From contig MPDE01000001.1 in the NCBI GenBank assembly GCA_001874335.1, positions 1 through 64,000 of the forward strand: a stretch of 64,000 bases of DNA. The letters are read 5' to 3'. The notes beneath the pieces were generated by a model. The model searched no databases. It saw only the letters and a list, made by a program, of their open reading frames with translations, and had not been told where the DNA came from. Position numbers and translations under genes: made by a program. Positions 34,497 to 44,968 of this stretch are shown here, piece after piece. Numbering within the stretch: position 1 is the stretch's first letter; each line of letters begins with the position of its first letter. Origin of the DNA: Bacteroidetes bacterium MedPE-SWsnd-G2. GTDB lineage: Bacteria; Bacteroidota; Bacteroidia; Flavobacteriales; Flavobacteriaceae.

Positions 34497-35201
34497 TTAA
34501 TTTTTACGTTTTTTCTTTGCTGAAAAATCTTTTGTTTTTACCAATTTCCCCTTTTCATAATATTTCCAAACGCCTACTTTCTTATCTTTTTTATAGCTTC
34601 CTTCAGCTACCAAATTAGAATTAGAATCATAGTATTTTGCAGCACCATTCAACTCATCATTTTCAAAATAATACACCTTTATCAAAACACCATTTTCCGC
34701 ATAAATACTTGATTTACCTTGACGAATCCCATTTTTATAATTGACAACTTCGGCAACTTTCTTATTAGGGTAATACACTGTGCGTTCGCCTTCCAACTTG
34801 CCTTCATCATTATAATATTCTTCACTAAGTTTTCCATCAGTTTTATTCTGATAAAAAATCCACTTACCAATATAAACCTTACCATTCATTCGGCCTTCAC
34901 TAATAAGCTTGCCTGTAGAACTGAAAAATTTCACATCTGATAATGCATTATTAGCGTTGAATGATTTGGTTGCACTAAGCACACTTTTACCATTTACCAG
35001 CTTATAATACTTAAAAACTCCAATTTCCTTGCCGTGATCAAATTGACCTTCATATCTCGGCATCTCAGTTTTAGGAAAGGGCTTAGACCAATAGCCATGG
35101 CGTTTACCAGAATTATCAAATTGATTTTTAGAGTTTTGAGCCCACAAAACTGGGCATATAAAAGTTAAAAATAATATAAAAAATATTTTTTGTTTAATCA
35201 T
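34497..35201 (-). CDS. Exported MORN/YwqK-like repeat protein
   Basis: 234 aa with a signal peptide (IFFILFLTFICPVLWAQ) and about six MORN-like repeats of the form G-x-w-x-Y-Y...G-K-x-x (for example GYWSKPF, GVFKYYKLVNGK, GKWIFYQNKTDGK, GVWKYYEKGK). Databases often name such proteins YwqK family antitoxins; nothing here supports a toxin-antitoxin role. A periplasmic or surface binding protein is more likely. It has its own terminator and is divergent from the fasciclin gene. Confidence 0.75.
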   Translation of the reverse strand: MIKQKIFFILFLTFICPVLWAQNSKNQFDNSGKRHGYWSKPFPKTEMPRYEGQFDHGKEIGVFKYYKLVNGKSVLSATKSFNANNALSDVKFFSSTGKLISEGRMNGKVYIGKWIFYQNKTDGKLSEEYYNDEGKLEGERTVYYPNKKVAEVVNYKNGIRQGKSSIYAENGVLIKVYYFENDELNGAAKYYDSNSNLVAEGSYKKDKKVGVWKYYEKGKLVKTKDFSAKKKRKN

Positions 35202-35205
35202 TTTG

Positions 35206-35213
35206 TATTTTTG
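35206..35213 (+). promoter_or_regulatory. Probable -7 element for the fasciclin gene
   Basis: TATTTTTG, 55 bp before the ATG at 35268. The nearest TTG (35190-35192) is only 13 bases upstream, shorter than usual, so the upstream box is uncertain. Confidence 0.45.
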
Positions 35214-35267
35214 TTAAACAAATTAGCGACTCGTTATTAAAATGTTGAACAAATTAAACCTAAAAAA

Positions 35268-36683
35268 ATGAGAATTATTTCAAAACTTTTAAAATTAACT
35301 TCAATAAGTTTCATTCTTCTTGCTATGATTTCTTGTAGTGATGATGATGACGTGGTAATTATTACGCCAGATGAACTTAATATTGTAGAAACCGCATTAG
35401 AAACACCAGAACTAAGCTCTTTAGTCGCAGCGCTTCAAGCCGCTGACGGAGATTTAGTTGCGGTACTTAACGGACCTGGACCGTTCACTGTTTTAGCACC
35501 AACCAATGATGCCTTTAGCCTATTTTTAACTGCTAATGGTTTTGCCTCATTAGATGATGTGCCGACAGATGTTTTAAGTCAAATACTTTTGAATCATGTT
35601 ATTTCGGCCGAAGTCTCGTCATCAGCATTAATAGGAATTGGATCTGGATATGCTGACTCTAACGCTACAGGAGCAGGGAATAGCCCAATGAGCTTATATT
35701 TTGACACTTCAAACGGTGTTAGATTTAATAATGTATCTACAGTAACTACTGCAGATGTAGAAGCATCCAATGGTACAATTCATATTGTAAACGGTGTCAT
35801 TGGTCTTCCTACAATAGTAGATCATGCCGTAGCAAATTCCGATTTATCAAGCCTTGTAAGTGCTCTTACATTTGGAGGGAATACAACCTTTACTGACCTA
35901 TTATCAATGCCCGGCGACTTTACCGTTTTTGCTCCAACCAACGCCGCTTTTGATGCCTTTACAAATCCCAACTCTAACGATATTGACAATATATTATCTA
36001 ATCATGTAATAGTTGGAGCTACAGCCGTTTCTTCAGGTCTATCAAATGGATATGTTAGCACTGCCGGAATGAATGGCGATGGCGATGCATTAAGTTTATA
36101 CATCAATACAGATTCTGGTGTAACCATAAATGGTATATCTGATGTGGATAAGGCAGATGTTATTGCAAGTAACGGCGTTATTCACGTTGTAAACACCGTA
36201 ATTGATTTACCGACTGTTGTGACTTTTGCTGCAGCAGACCCTAATTTTTCAAATTTACTTGCTGCATTAACCCGTTCAGACCAACCTGATTTTGCTGGAA
36301 TATTATCAACACCAGATGGTACAAGCCCAGCTCCATTTACGGTTTTTGCACCAGTAGACACCGCTTTTGAGGCCCTTTTAAACAGTAATGATGATTGGGA
36401 TTCGTTAGCAGATATTGATGGCATGTTACTTACAAGCGTTCTGCAACACCATGTTATTGTAGAAGCTAATATTAGAGCAGAAGACTTAACAGATGGTGTT
36501 ATGCCGGCAACTCTTGAAGGAGACAACATCACCATAAATCTACCAGGAAATGACGGAAACGCCGCAAAAATAACTGACGGAAGCGGAACTTCTAACATTG
36601 ATATAATAGCTGTGAATGTTCAAGCCAATAATGGTGTGATACATGCTACAGAAAGTGTTTTAATACCTGACACTACAAACTAA
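35268..36683 (+). CDS. Surface lipoprotein with three fasciclin (FAS1) domains
   Basis: 471 aa. Lipoprotein signal with Cys23 followed by Ser and four Asp, an acidic tract like the surface lipoprotein export signals described in Bacteroidota, so it is probably displayed outside. Three FAS1 repeats follow (about 37-180, 185-325, 328-468), each with the TVFAPTNxAF / FTVLAPTNDAF motif and a NGVIHVV / NGTIHIV strand. FAS1 domains mediate adhesion and protein-protein contacts. No anchor other than lipid is visible. The gene is monocistronic, flanked by a divergent gene and a terminator. Confidence 0.9.
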   Translation: MRIISKLLKLTSISFILLAMISCSDDDDVVIITPDELNIVETALETPELSSLVAALQAADGDLVAVLNGPGPFTVLAPTNDAFSLFLTANGFASLDDVPTDVLSQILLNHVISAEVSSSALIGIGSGYADSNATGAGNSPMSLYFDTSNGVRFNNVSTVTTADVEASNGTIHIVNGVIGLPTIVDHAVANSDLSSLVSALTFGGNTTFTDLLSMPGDFTVFAPTNAAFDAFTNPNSNDIDNILSNHVIVGATAVSSGLSNGYVSTAGMNGDGDALSLYINTDSGVTINGISDVDKADVIASNGVIHVVNTVIDLPTVVTFAAADPNFSNLLAALTRSDQPDFAGILSTPDGTSPAPFTVFAPVDTAFEALLNSNDDWDSLADIDGMLLTSVLQHHVIVEANIRAEDLTDGVMPATLEGDNITINLPGNDGNAAKITDGSGTSNIDIIAVNVQANNGVIHATESVLIPDTTN

Positions 36684-36755
36684 TACGCACTATGAAAAAG
36701 AAAAAAGCGTTCTCATTTTTTTAATTGGTTGGTAGCAGTTAATTTAATGAAATGT

Positions 36756-36780
36756 AAAGCCCCGCAAATTGCGGGGCTTT
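36756..36780. terminator. Hairpin shared by the convergent fasciclin and yidC genes
   Basis: AAAGCCCCGC, loop AAATT, GCGGGGCTTT: a perfect 10-bp GC-rich stem between two convergent stops. The flanking A/T runs are short, but it could act on both strands. Confidence 0.8.
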
Positions 36781-36805
36781 ATAATTATAAAAAATAAACT
36801 AAACC

Positions 36806-38719
36806 TTATTTCTTCTTTTTTTGTTGCACTTGTTTTTGTGCTTCGGCCTGCTCCATCATTTCCTTCATTTTCTTTTGGAAACGATTCTCTTTTTTAGGCT
36901 TCTTTTTATTTGCTTGAATTTTAGAGTGAATTTTATCCTCGTCTATAATGTAGTTTTTAATAACTAACATAATTCCTATTGTAATTAAGTTAGATACGAA
37001 GTAATACAAACTCAATCCAGATGCATAGTTATTAAAGAAAAATAACATCATTAATGGAGAGAAATAAATCATATACTTCATCATTTTCCCCATATCAGGC
37101 ATCCCCTCTTGTGTAGGTTGAGAAGCCATTTGTTGTCCTGTTGTCATTCTCATATAGAAAAAGATTGCAACTGAAGCTAATATCGGAAATAAACTTACGT
37201 GATCACCATAAAACGGAATAGTAAATGGTAATTCTGCAATAGTATCGTATGACGACAAATCATCTGCCCATAAGAAACTTTTTTGTCTTAACTCAAATGC
37301 AGATGGGAAGAATTGGAACAACGCATAAAATACAGGTAATTGCATAAGCGCTGGTAAACATCCTGCCATAGGATTAACACCGGCTTTACTATATAAGGCC
37401 ATTGTTTCCTGTTGTTTTTTCATTGCATTGTCCTTGTACTTTTCATTGATTTCAGCAATTTCAGGTTTAATAACCTTCATTTTTGCCTGAGATACATATG
37501 ATTTATAAGTAACAGGAGACATTACTATTCTAACTAAAATTGTCATGACAATAATAGCTATACCATGTGGTAAAAACGACACTAAAAATCCGAATAATGG
37601 AATGAAAACATATCGGTTAATCCATCCAAAAATTCCCCATCCTAACGGAATAACTTCATCTAAATTCCTATCATAAGCATCTAATATATCATAATCACTA
37701 GGACCATAATACCAATCTAAATTTTCATTTAACTCACCGCCTTTCAATTCTAAAGGCATTTTAGTTGCAAATTGCTTGGTAAATACGGTATCAATTTCTT
37801 CGTCTTGAACCAAGTTCTTAGAACTTAAACTTGCCGTTTTAAACGGACTATCATTTAATAAAATTGATGTGAAGAAATGTTGCTTGAATGCCACATAGGT
37901 TACATCTTTAGCGTCATCACTTGTTGATTCCTGTTGTCCTAAATAATCATCTTTACCATCTTCATACTCATAAACAACTTCGGTATATCTGTTTTCATAG
38001 GATACACTTTTCGCGTGACGGTAAGACTTTAAATCCCAATCTAATACTACCTCTTGCGAACCATTTATAACATCATTTAAACCTTGAGATCTAATGTTAA
38101 AGTCAAACATATAATCATCTGGCTTTAATTCATAACGGTACTCTAAATATTTAGACTCTGAAACTTTTAGCTTCATAGAAACAACTGTATTCTCACCATT
38201 TTTAGAAACAGTTGGCTGGAAATATAAATCACGAGTATTTAAGTTTCTATTATCTGTAGTAGAGAAACTTAAGTTAAATGCCGCATTTTTATCTTTTATA
38301 ATATAGATTGGCACTGAGTCATAATCAACAAATTCTTTTAATTTAACCTCTGTTAAATAACCACCCTTATTACTAAATTTTAAAGACAAAACATCTGTCT
38401 CAACCAAAGTTTCATGGTCTTTTGCAGATGGTAAAGAAGACGCATATGCAAAAGCTCCTAATTTATTTTTTAATGCTTCGTATTTAAGAGAATCTTGAGC
38501 AGAATTTAAAGAATAGTCTTCTGCAGTAGTTTCTGCAACCGAACTTGATTGTTTTTGATCTTGCGCTTTCTTTTCAGCTTCAACTTGTTCTTGTTTCGCC
38601 TTTTCTTGTTCGGCCAATTCTTCTGGTGTTGGCTGATTCTGCCATAACATATATAGCAATATTCCAAAAATAAGCACAAAGCCTATGATGGAATTCAGGT
38701 CAAATTTCTTTTCTTCCAT
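36806..38719 (-). CDS. yidC: Membrane protein insertase YidC
   Basis: Inserts and folds inner-membrane proteins, alone or with SecYEG. 637 aa of the long Gram-negative type: an N-terminal helix (SIIGFVLIFGILLYMLW), a low-complexity Glu/Gln/Lys stretch, a periplasmic beta domain (about 100-350), then the conserved five-helix core starting IFGWINRYVFIPLFGFLVS with GIAIIVMTILVRIVMSPVTY (hydrophilic groove with the conserved Arg). The C-terminus is a long Lys-rich tail (KKPKKENRFQKK ... QQKKKK), suited to ribosome contact. pyrG lies upstream on the same strand with its own terminator between. Confidence 0.96.
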   Translation of the reverse strand: MEEKKFDLNSIIGFVLIFGILLYMLWQNQPTPEELAEQEKAKQEQVEAEKKAQDQKQSSSVAETTAEDYSLNSAQDSLKYEALKNKLGAFAYASSLPSAKDHETLVETDVLSLKFSNKGGYLTEVKLKEFVDYDSVPIYIIKDKNAAFNLSFSTTDNRNLNTRDLYFQPTVSKNGENTVVSMKLKVSESKYLEYRYELKPDDYMFDFNIRSQGLNDVINGSQEVVLDWDLKSYRHAKSVSYENRYTEVVYEYEDGKDDYLGQQESTSDDAKDVTYVAFKQHFFTSILLNDSPFKTASLSSKNLVQDEEIDTVFTKQFATKMPLELKGGELNENLDWYYGPSDYDILDAYDRNLDEVIPLGWGIFGWINRYVFIPLFGFLVSFLPHGIAIIVMTILVRIVMSPVTYKSYVSQAKMKVIKPEIAEINEKYKDNAMKKQQETMALYSKAGVNPMAGCLPALMQLPVFYALFQFFPSAFELRQKSFLWADDLSSYDTIAELPFTIPFYGDHVSLFPILASVAIFFYMRMTTGQQMASQPTQEGMPDMGKMMKYMIYFSPLMMLFFFNNYASGLSLYYFVSNLITIGIMLVIKNYIIDEDKIHSKIQANKKKPKKENRFQKKMKEMMEQAEAQKQVQQKKKK

Positions 38720-38795
38720 GAATTATAGATTCATTATTAAATGAAATTGGGTATTATCCCTTTAATATTAATTATTTACAAAAGTGTAGCGTTGC

Positions 38796-38819
38796 AAAAA
38801 ACTAACCACAATTAGTTTT
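38796..38819 (-). terminator. Terminator after pyrG
   Basis: Minus strand AAAACTAA, loop TTGTGG, TTAGTTTT followed by more T, 17 bp beyond the pyrG stop. The stem is A/T-rich. Confidence 0.55.
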
Positions 38820-38835
38820 ATGCCATACTGACACT

Positions 38836-40470
<1,635 letters not shown>

Positions 40471-40472
40471 GG

Positions 40473-40480
40473 CAAATTTA
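40473..40480 (-). promoter_or_regulatory. -7 element of pyrG
   Basis: TAAATTTG matches TAnnTTTG exactly. No TTG at 17-23 bases upstream was found. Confidence 0.5.
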
Positions 40481-40591
40481 CAAAGAAGAATTGAAACGGT
40501 AACATTGTAAGTCATCTTTAAATTAAAGAGAATTAAATCACTAAAACACTAACTACTAAACACTTAATATAATTTACACTGAAATTACTTA

Positions 40592-40819
40592 CTATAAGGG
40601 ATATTGTTTTCTAATATTTTTAATCAAGTCTTCCAATCCATTAAGCCTTAACTCATACACCTGCTCCAACATTTGTCCTAATTTTCCCTTCGGAAAACCT
40701 TTTTGCTTGTACCAAACTAAATAGTGTTCTGGTAAATCTATTAAATAGTAGGTTTCATACTTACCGAAAGGCATTTTAGTATGAGCCAATTTTATTAAAA
40801 ACTGTTTATCTAATTGCAT
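40592..40819 (-). CDS. DUF3820 family small protein
   Basis: 75 aa. The core MPFGKYETYYLIDLPEHYL with VWYKQKGFPKGKLG matches DUF3820, a short domain of unknown function often named putative quorum-sensing-regulated virulence factor. The same pattern (FGK ... P-x-Y-x-x-W ... FP) occurs at the C-terminus of the exonuclease at 56603-57379 in this window. It follows the DUF922 gene with one base between stop and start, so they are co-translated. Confidence 0.85.
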   Translation of the reverse strand: MQLDKQFLIKLAHTKMPFGKYETYYLIDLPEHYLVWYKQKGFPKGKLGQMLEQVYELRLNGLEDLIKNIRKQYPL

Positions 40820-40820
40820 G

Positions 40821-41366
40821 TTATGATTTATATTGATCTAATTGCTCAAGCATCGCTTCAATTTTGGATTCCCATTGTTGCTGTGTATTTTTTTCTTTAG
40901 AATGCTGCGTTTCGTAATCGTATAGATTCTGCATGTCGTTTAAATCTGAAGTGATTTTTTTATAGATTAAATCAACTTTTGATTTCACATCTTGACTCAT
41001 TTTTAAATCTGATATTTTTTCTCTAAACCTACGCGCAAACAGTTCTGTGATATTAAAATGAAATTGCTCATGTCTTAATACATAATCATTTACAATCTCC
41101 TTTTTTTGCCAAGATTTGTGAGGATAAAAATGTGTGGAAATTTCAACTTCATAACTCACCACTTTTCCATTAGAAGACTTTGATGTAAATCCGTATGAAA
41201 TCCCAGATGTTGTTACTGCCACGGCTGAAGAGTTCTGATCTGGCTGGGCTTTAAAATCGGTCCATATTAGAGGTCTACTACTATCCCAATCTAACATTTG
41301 TTGTTGCGCAAACAACAGCTCACTAGCTCCAATAAACAATAGACATAAAAGTGTACCTCTCACCAT
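40821..41366 (-). CDS. Exported DUF922-like putative metallopeptidase
   Basis: Start set at 41366 (M-V-R-G-T), which gives a proper signal peptide (LLCLLFIGASELLFAQQ). The longer frame to 41417 would run through the terminator of the upstream LysM gene. In 181 aa: SRPLIWTDFKAQPD near the N-terminus and VLRHEQFHFNITELFARR, where HEQFH resembles an HExxH zinc site in which the second His keeps its place. This layout matches DUF922, predicted zinc-dependent proteases. The C-terminus is charged and helical. Activity is not proven. Confidence 0.7.
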   Translation of the reverse strand: MVRGTLLCLLFIGASELLFAQQQMLDWDSSRPLIWTDFKAQPDQNSSAVAVTTSGISYGFTSKSSNGKVVSYEVEISTHFYPHKSWQKKEIVNDYVLRHEQFHFNITELFARRFREKISDLKMSQDVKSKVDLIYKKITSDLNDMQNLYDYETQHSKEKNTQQQWESKIEAMLEQLDQYKS

Positions 41367-41380
41367 TAATATAGTTTTAG

Positions 41381-41428
41381 AAAAAAACGAAGGTATAAGC
41401 TGAATATTGTATTTCAACCTATACCTTC
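41381..41428 (-). terminator. Terminator after the LysM gene
   Basis: Minus strand GAAGGTATA and TATACCTTC pair over a 22-base loop and are followed by GTTTTTTT. It lies 24 bp past the stop at 41452 and overlaps the longer possible start of the DUF922 gene. Confidence 0.75.
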
Positions 41429-41451
41429 AACAAACAAAACAAGTTAATTTT

Positions 41452-43374
41452 TTATTCCGACTTTACCTCTACAATAGATAGGTTATCATACTTTACGATA
41501 TAAACCGCATCATTAATGTAACCTCCAAAAGCCTTTTTAGTATATCTAAATTTGTTCTCTAAATACTCCGATTCCTTTCCGTCCAAACTCCAATTTGAAT
41601 TAAAATCTTCATTTGCCATTCTCAATAAAATATCGAGAGTAACATCAAATCCTCTAATCGCATATTTGTTAGGAGCAACGCCATAAGTTTCAATGTACTT
41701 TTCTATAAAACCATTTTTCGCTTCATAATCAAAAGACTTGTTGGCCGAAGGATAATGGAAAAACAAATTTGATAAATGATGATTTGAAATATTTTTACCT
41801 TCAAAAGCTCTATTCTTATCTGTAGTTGCCAATGTAATTTTAATGTCTTCAGTAATTAAACCGTTAAGCATACTTGTTACATTTGAAACAAAAGCCTCGT
41901 TTTTACTTTCTAAAAACACCAAATTATCACCTTCTACTAAAACTTCTATCAAATCATCTACCATTAGGTAATACGAATCATTTCCTTCTTTATTCAAATT
42001 AGAATACATCTGTTTTGCATCAGGGAAATTTGATTTAAGCATTGCACTTCTGCTTTTAGATTTAGAGTCGCTAATTATTAAAATTGACATCCCTTCTGAG
42101 TTGTTTTTAACAAACTCTATCATTGACTTCGTTAAAAGTGAGGCATTAGGAATTGTTTGCAGCACATTTGAATACACATTTTGTGGTTGCGTTAATGGTG
42201 AAACCACTGGCACACCGCTTCCTTTTAATCTTGAAGCTACGCGCTCAAAATTATCTGGCATCAAAGGTCCAATTACTGCATCATAGTCAGAAAGGTTTGA
42301 ATTTTGAAGTAATCTTGATACTTCAGACAAATTGTTTTCTGTATCTAATACTTTTAAATCTGTAGAAATCCCGACTTGCTTAGCCGAATCTAAAGCAAAA
42401 CGCACTCCCGAGTAAAAATCTAAAGAAATAGATAACAAACGATCTTCTCTAATTTGATCTTTAGCTTCTGCAATTGAATCAACATCAATTCGGTTTAATC
42501 GGTAAGGCAACATTAGGGCTACTTTTTTAGTATTGTAATCAGAAATAGCTCCCGTTAAATCGGAAATTGTACTATCTCCTCTAACCTCATCAATAACATT
42601 AGACTCTTTTTTAGGCACTTTAATAACCATACCTAATTTTAAGCCGTTACTTTTAACCTCAGGATTTAATGCTTCAATCTCCTCTTGAGTTACGCCCAAT
42701 TTCTTTTCAATACTATAAAACCCTTCTGCAGGTTGAACTTCGTAGTAATTATAAGAATCGTCTACACTTAACTCTAAGTTATCTGCAATATTAGGTACGT
42801 TTAATTCTTGACCAACTTTCAAAGAATCTGTCATATTCGGATTTAAATCCTCTAATTCAGAAACAGTAATTCCAAATTTATAAGCAACCCTCCATTTACC
42901 TTCTGAAGGCAGAACCTTATATTTTTTGATGGTATTGTTAAGGCTAACTTTTGAAACAATAGTTTTATACCTTGGTATTTTTATCTTATCTCCTTTTCTA
43001 AGGTTTTCTGAATACAAATAGGTATTATACTTTTTTATTTCATCTATCTCAACATTATATGTTTTTGAGATACTATAAAGGGTTTCTTTACGCTTAACTT
43101 TATGCGTTTTATATCCTATTAGTTCTTTAGTCTTTTCCGTTTCGTCTGAATTTACAACCTTGCTATTTGCAGGAATAATTAAAACCATTTCGGGTCTTAA
43201 TTCACCTTTTGCATCAGGATTAAGCGCATAAATATCGAAAGGAGTTACAAGATATTGTTTTGCAATAGCTTCTATGGTCTCTCCACTTCTTACTTTATGA
43301 GTTTTATAATTTTGAGCTTGAACAACAAACTGAATTGCCAAACAACACAAAAAGACTAAAAAACGTTTCTTCAT
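41452..43374 (-). CDS. Four LysM domains fused to a periplasmic-binding-protein-like domain
   Basis: Start at 43374 gives a signal peptide (FLVFLCCLAIQFVVQAQ); an 18-residue longer frame would overlap guaA. In this 640-aa form four LysM modules follow at about 25-68, 88-134, 150-194 and 209-254, each ending in an I/L-x-I-P or NVP strand; these bind peptidoglycan. Residues about 284-640 resemble a type I periplasmic binding protein (KVALMLPYRLNRI, DAVIGPLMPDN, GVPVVSPLTQP). The combination suggests a wall-bound sensor or transport helper; the ligand is unknown. It sits 10 bp after guaA and ends at its own terminator. Confidence 0.82.
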   Translation of the reverse strand: MKKRFLVFLCCLAIQFVVQAQNYKTHKVRSGETIEAIAKQYLVTPFDIYALNPDAKGELRPEMVLIIPANSKVVNSDETEKTKELIGYKTHKVKRKETLYSISKTYNVEIDEIKKYNTYLYSENLRKGDKIKIPRYKTIVSKVSLNNTIKKYKVLPSEGKWRVAYKFGITVSELEDLNPNMTDSLKVGQELNVPNIADNLELSVDDSYNYYEVQPAEGFYSIEKKLGVTQEEIEALNPEVKSNGLKLGMVIKVPKKESNVIDEVRGDSTISDLTGAISDYNTKKVALMLPYRLNRIDVDSIAEAKDQIREDRLLSISLDFYSGVRFALDSAKQVGISTDLKVLDTENNLSEVSRLLQNSNLSDYDAVIGPLMPDNFERVASRLKGSGVPVVSPLTQPQNVYSNVLQTIPNASLLTKSMIEFVKNNSEGMSILIISDSKSKSRSAMLKSNFPDAKQMYSNLNKEGNDSYYLMVDDLIEVLVEGDNLVFLESKNEAFVSNVTSMLNGLITEDIKITLATTDKNRAFEGKNISNHHLSNLFFHYPSANKSFDYEAKNGFIEKYIETYGVAPNKYAIRGFDVTLDILLRMANEDFNSNWSLDGKESEYLENKFRYTKKAFGGYINDAVYIVKYDNLSIVEVKSE

Positions 43375-43384
43375 AGATTTTAAA

Positions 43385-44920
43385 TTATTCCCATTCAATA
43401 GTTGCTGGCGGTTTAGAACTAATGTCATACACTACTCTATTAACGCCTTTAACTCGATTTATTATTTCATTAGATGTTTTTTGCAAAAATTCGTAAGGTA
43501 AATTTACCCAATCTGCAGTCATTCCATCTGTGCTTTCTACGGCTCTAAGTGCTACACATTTTTCGTATGTACGCTCATCTCCCATAACACCAACACTGTT
43601 TACAGGTAAAAGCATTGCTCCTGCTTGCCAAACACTATCGTATAAATTCCATTCTTTCAAACCATTGATAAAAATGGCATCTACTTCTTGCAAAATACGA
43701 ACTTTTTCTGCCGTAACATCACCTAAAATTCTAATGGCAAGACCTGGACCAGGGAATGGGTGTCTACCTAATAAGGCTTTATCCATATCCATAGATGCTC
43801 CAACGCGTCTAACCTCATCTTTAAACAAGGTTTTTAACGGTTCAACAATTTTTAATTTCATATAATCTGGCAATCCACCAACATTATGATGACTTTTAAT
43901 TGTTGCAGAAGGACCTCCAGTTGCAGAAACACTTTCTATTACATCTGGGTAAATAGTTCCTTGTGCTAACCATTTTACATCTTGAATTTGGTGCGCTTCA
44001 TCATCAAAAACTTCAATAAATACACGACCAATAGCCTTACGTTTAGTTTCAGGGTCACTTTCATCTGCCAAAGCATCCAAAAAGCGTGCCGAAGCATCTA
44101 CTCCCTTTACGTTTAGCCCCATGCCTTTATACTGTTCAAGCACTTGAGAAAACTCATCTTTTCTTAACAAACCGTTATTTACAAAAATACAATACAAGTT
44201 TTCACCAATTGCTCTATGTAATAACATTGCTGCTACAGACGAATCTACTCCACCAGATAAACCAAGTACAACTTTATCGTTACCTAATTGGCTTTTTAAG
44301 TCTTCAACTGTTTCTTCAACAAATGAATCTGGAGTCCAATCTTGCTGTAAACCGGCAATTGAAACTAAGAAGTTTTCTAATAATTGTTTTCCGTCTATTG
44401 AGTGATATACTTCTGGGTGAAATTGGATAGCATAAGTTTGCTCGCCTTCAATTCTATAAGCAGCATTTTGTACATCTTTGGTACTCGCTAATAAAACCCC
44501 ACCAGTAGGTAATTCTTTAATAGTATCACTATGGCTCATCCAAACTTGACTTCCTTCAGAAATATGCTCTAAGAAAGCTTCGTCATTTTTAATAAAATCT
44601 AAATTGGCTCTTCCGTACTCTCTGGTATTAGAAGGTGCCACAAGTCCGCCAGAAAAATGAGCTAAATATTGTGCTCCGTAGCAAACCGCCAATAATGGCT
44701 TTTTACCTCTAATCTCAGATAAATCTGGATGAGGGGCATCTTCTCCTCGTACAGAAAAAGGGCTACCTGATAATATAACGGCGTTATATTGATCTAAAGA
44801 TTTGGGAGGATTGTTAAATGGATGAATCTCGCAATAAATGTTAAGTTCTCTAACTCGGCGAGCTATTAGTTGGGTATACTGAGACCCGAAATCTAAAATT
44901 AATACGTTGTTATGTTGCAT
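43385..44920 (-). CDS. guaA: GMP synthase (glutamine-hydrolysing)
   Basis: Converts XMP to GMP. Start at the ATG 44920 (M-Q-H-N-N); two further codons upstream would need a TTG. 511 aa: class I glutamine amidotransferase with nucleophile Cys in [10 protein letters not shown] and His-Glu in QFHPEVYHS, then the ATP pyrophosphatase loop [15 protein letters not shown], and the dimerisation domain ending PPATIEWE. Full length and well conserved. A TAATTTTG element ends three bases before the ATG, predicting a leaderless transcript. Confidence 0.96.
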   Translation of the reverse strand: MQHNNVLILDFGSQYTQLIARRVRELNIYCEIHPFNNPPKSLDQYNAVILSGSPFSVRGEDAPHPDLSEIRGKKPLLAVCYGAQYLAHFSGGLVAPSNTREYGRANLDFIKNDEAFLEHISEGSQVWMSHSDTIKELPTGGVLLASTKDVQNAAYRIEGEQTYAIQFHPEVYHSIDGKQLLENFLVSIAGLQQDWTPDSFVEETVEDLKSQLGNDKVVLGLSGGVDSSVAAMLLHRAIGENLYCIFVNNGLLRKDEFSQVLEQYKGMGLNVKGVDASARFLDALADESDPETKRKAIGRVFIEVFDDEAHQIQDVKWLAQGTIYPDVIESVSATGGPSATIKSHHNVGGLPDYMKLKIVEPLKTLFKDEVRRVGASMDMDKALLGRHPFPGPGLAIRILGDVTAEKVRILQEVDAIFINGLKEWNLYDSVWQAGAMLLPVNSVGVMGDERTYEKCVALRAVESTDGMTADWVNLPYEFLQKTSNEIINRVKGVNRVVYDISSKPPATIEWE

Positions 44921-44923
44921 GCG

Positions 44924-44931
44924 CAAAATTA
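44924..44931 (-). promoter_or_regulatory. -7 element abutting the guaA start codon
   Basis: TAATTTTG, then CGC, then ATG. With the usual spacing of a -7 element to the first transcribed base, transcription would start at the A of the ATG. Confidence 0.5.
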
Positions 44932-44968
44932 CTATTAAAATTGAAAATTGAAAGTGACAATGGTATTA

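Noticed and set aside
34497-35201. Toxin-antitoxin role for the YwqK-like protein
   Set aside because: It has a signal peptide and MORN-like repeats, and no toxin gene is adjacent; the name is a database habit.
44086-44430. 114-aa plus-strand ORF inside guaA
   Set aside because: Antisense to a fully conserved GMP synthase; no domain, no promoter.
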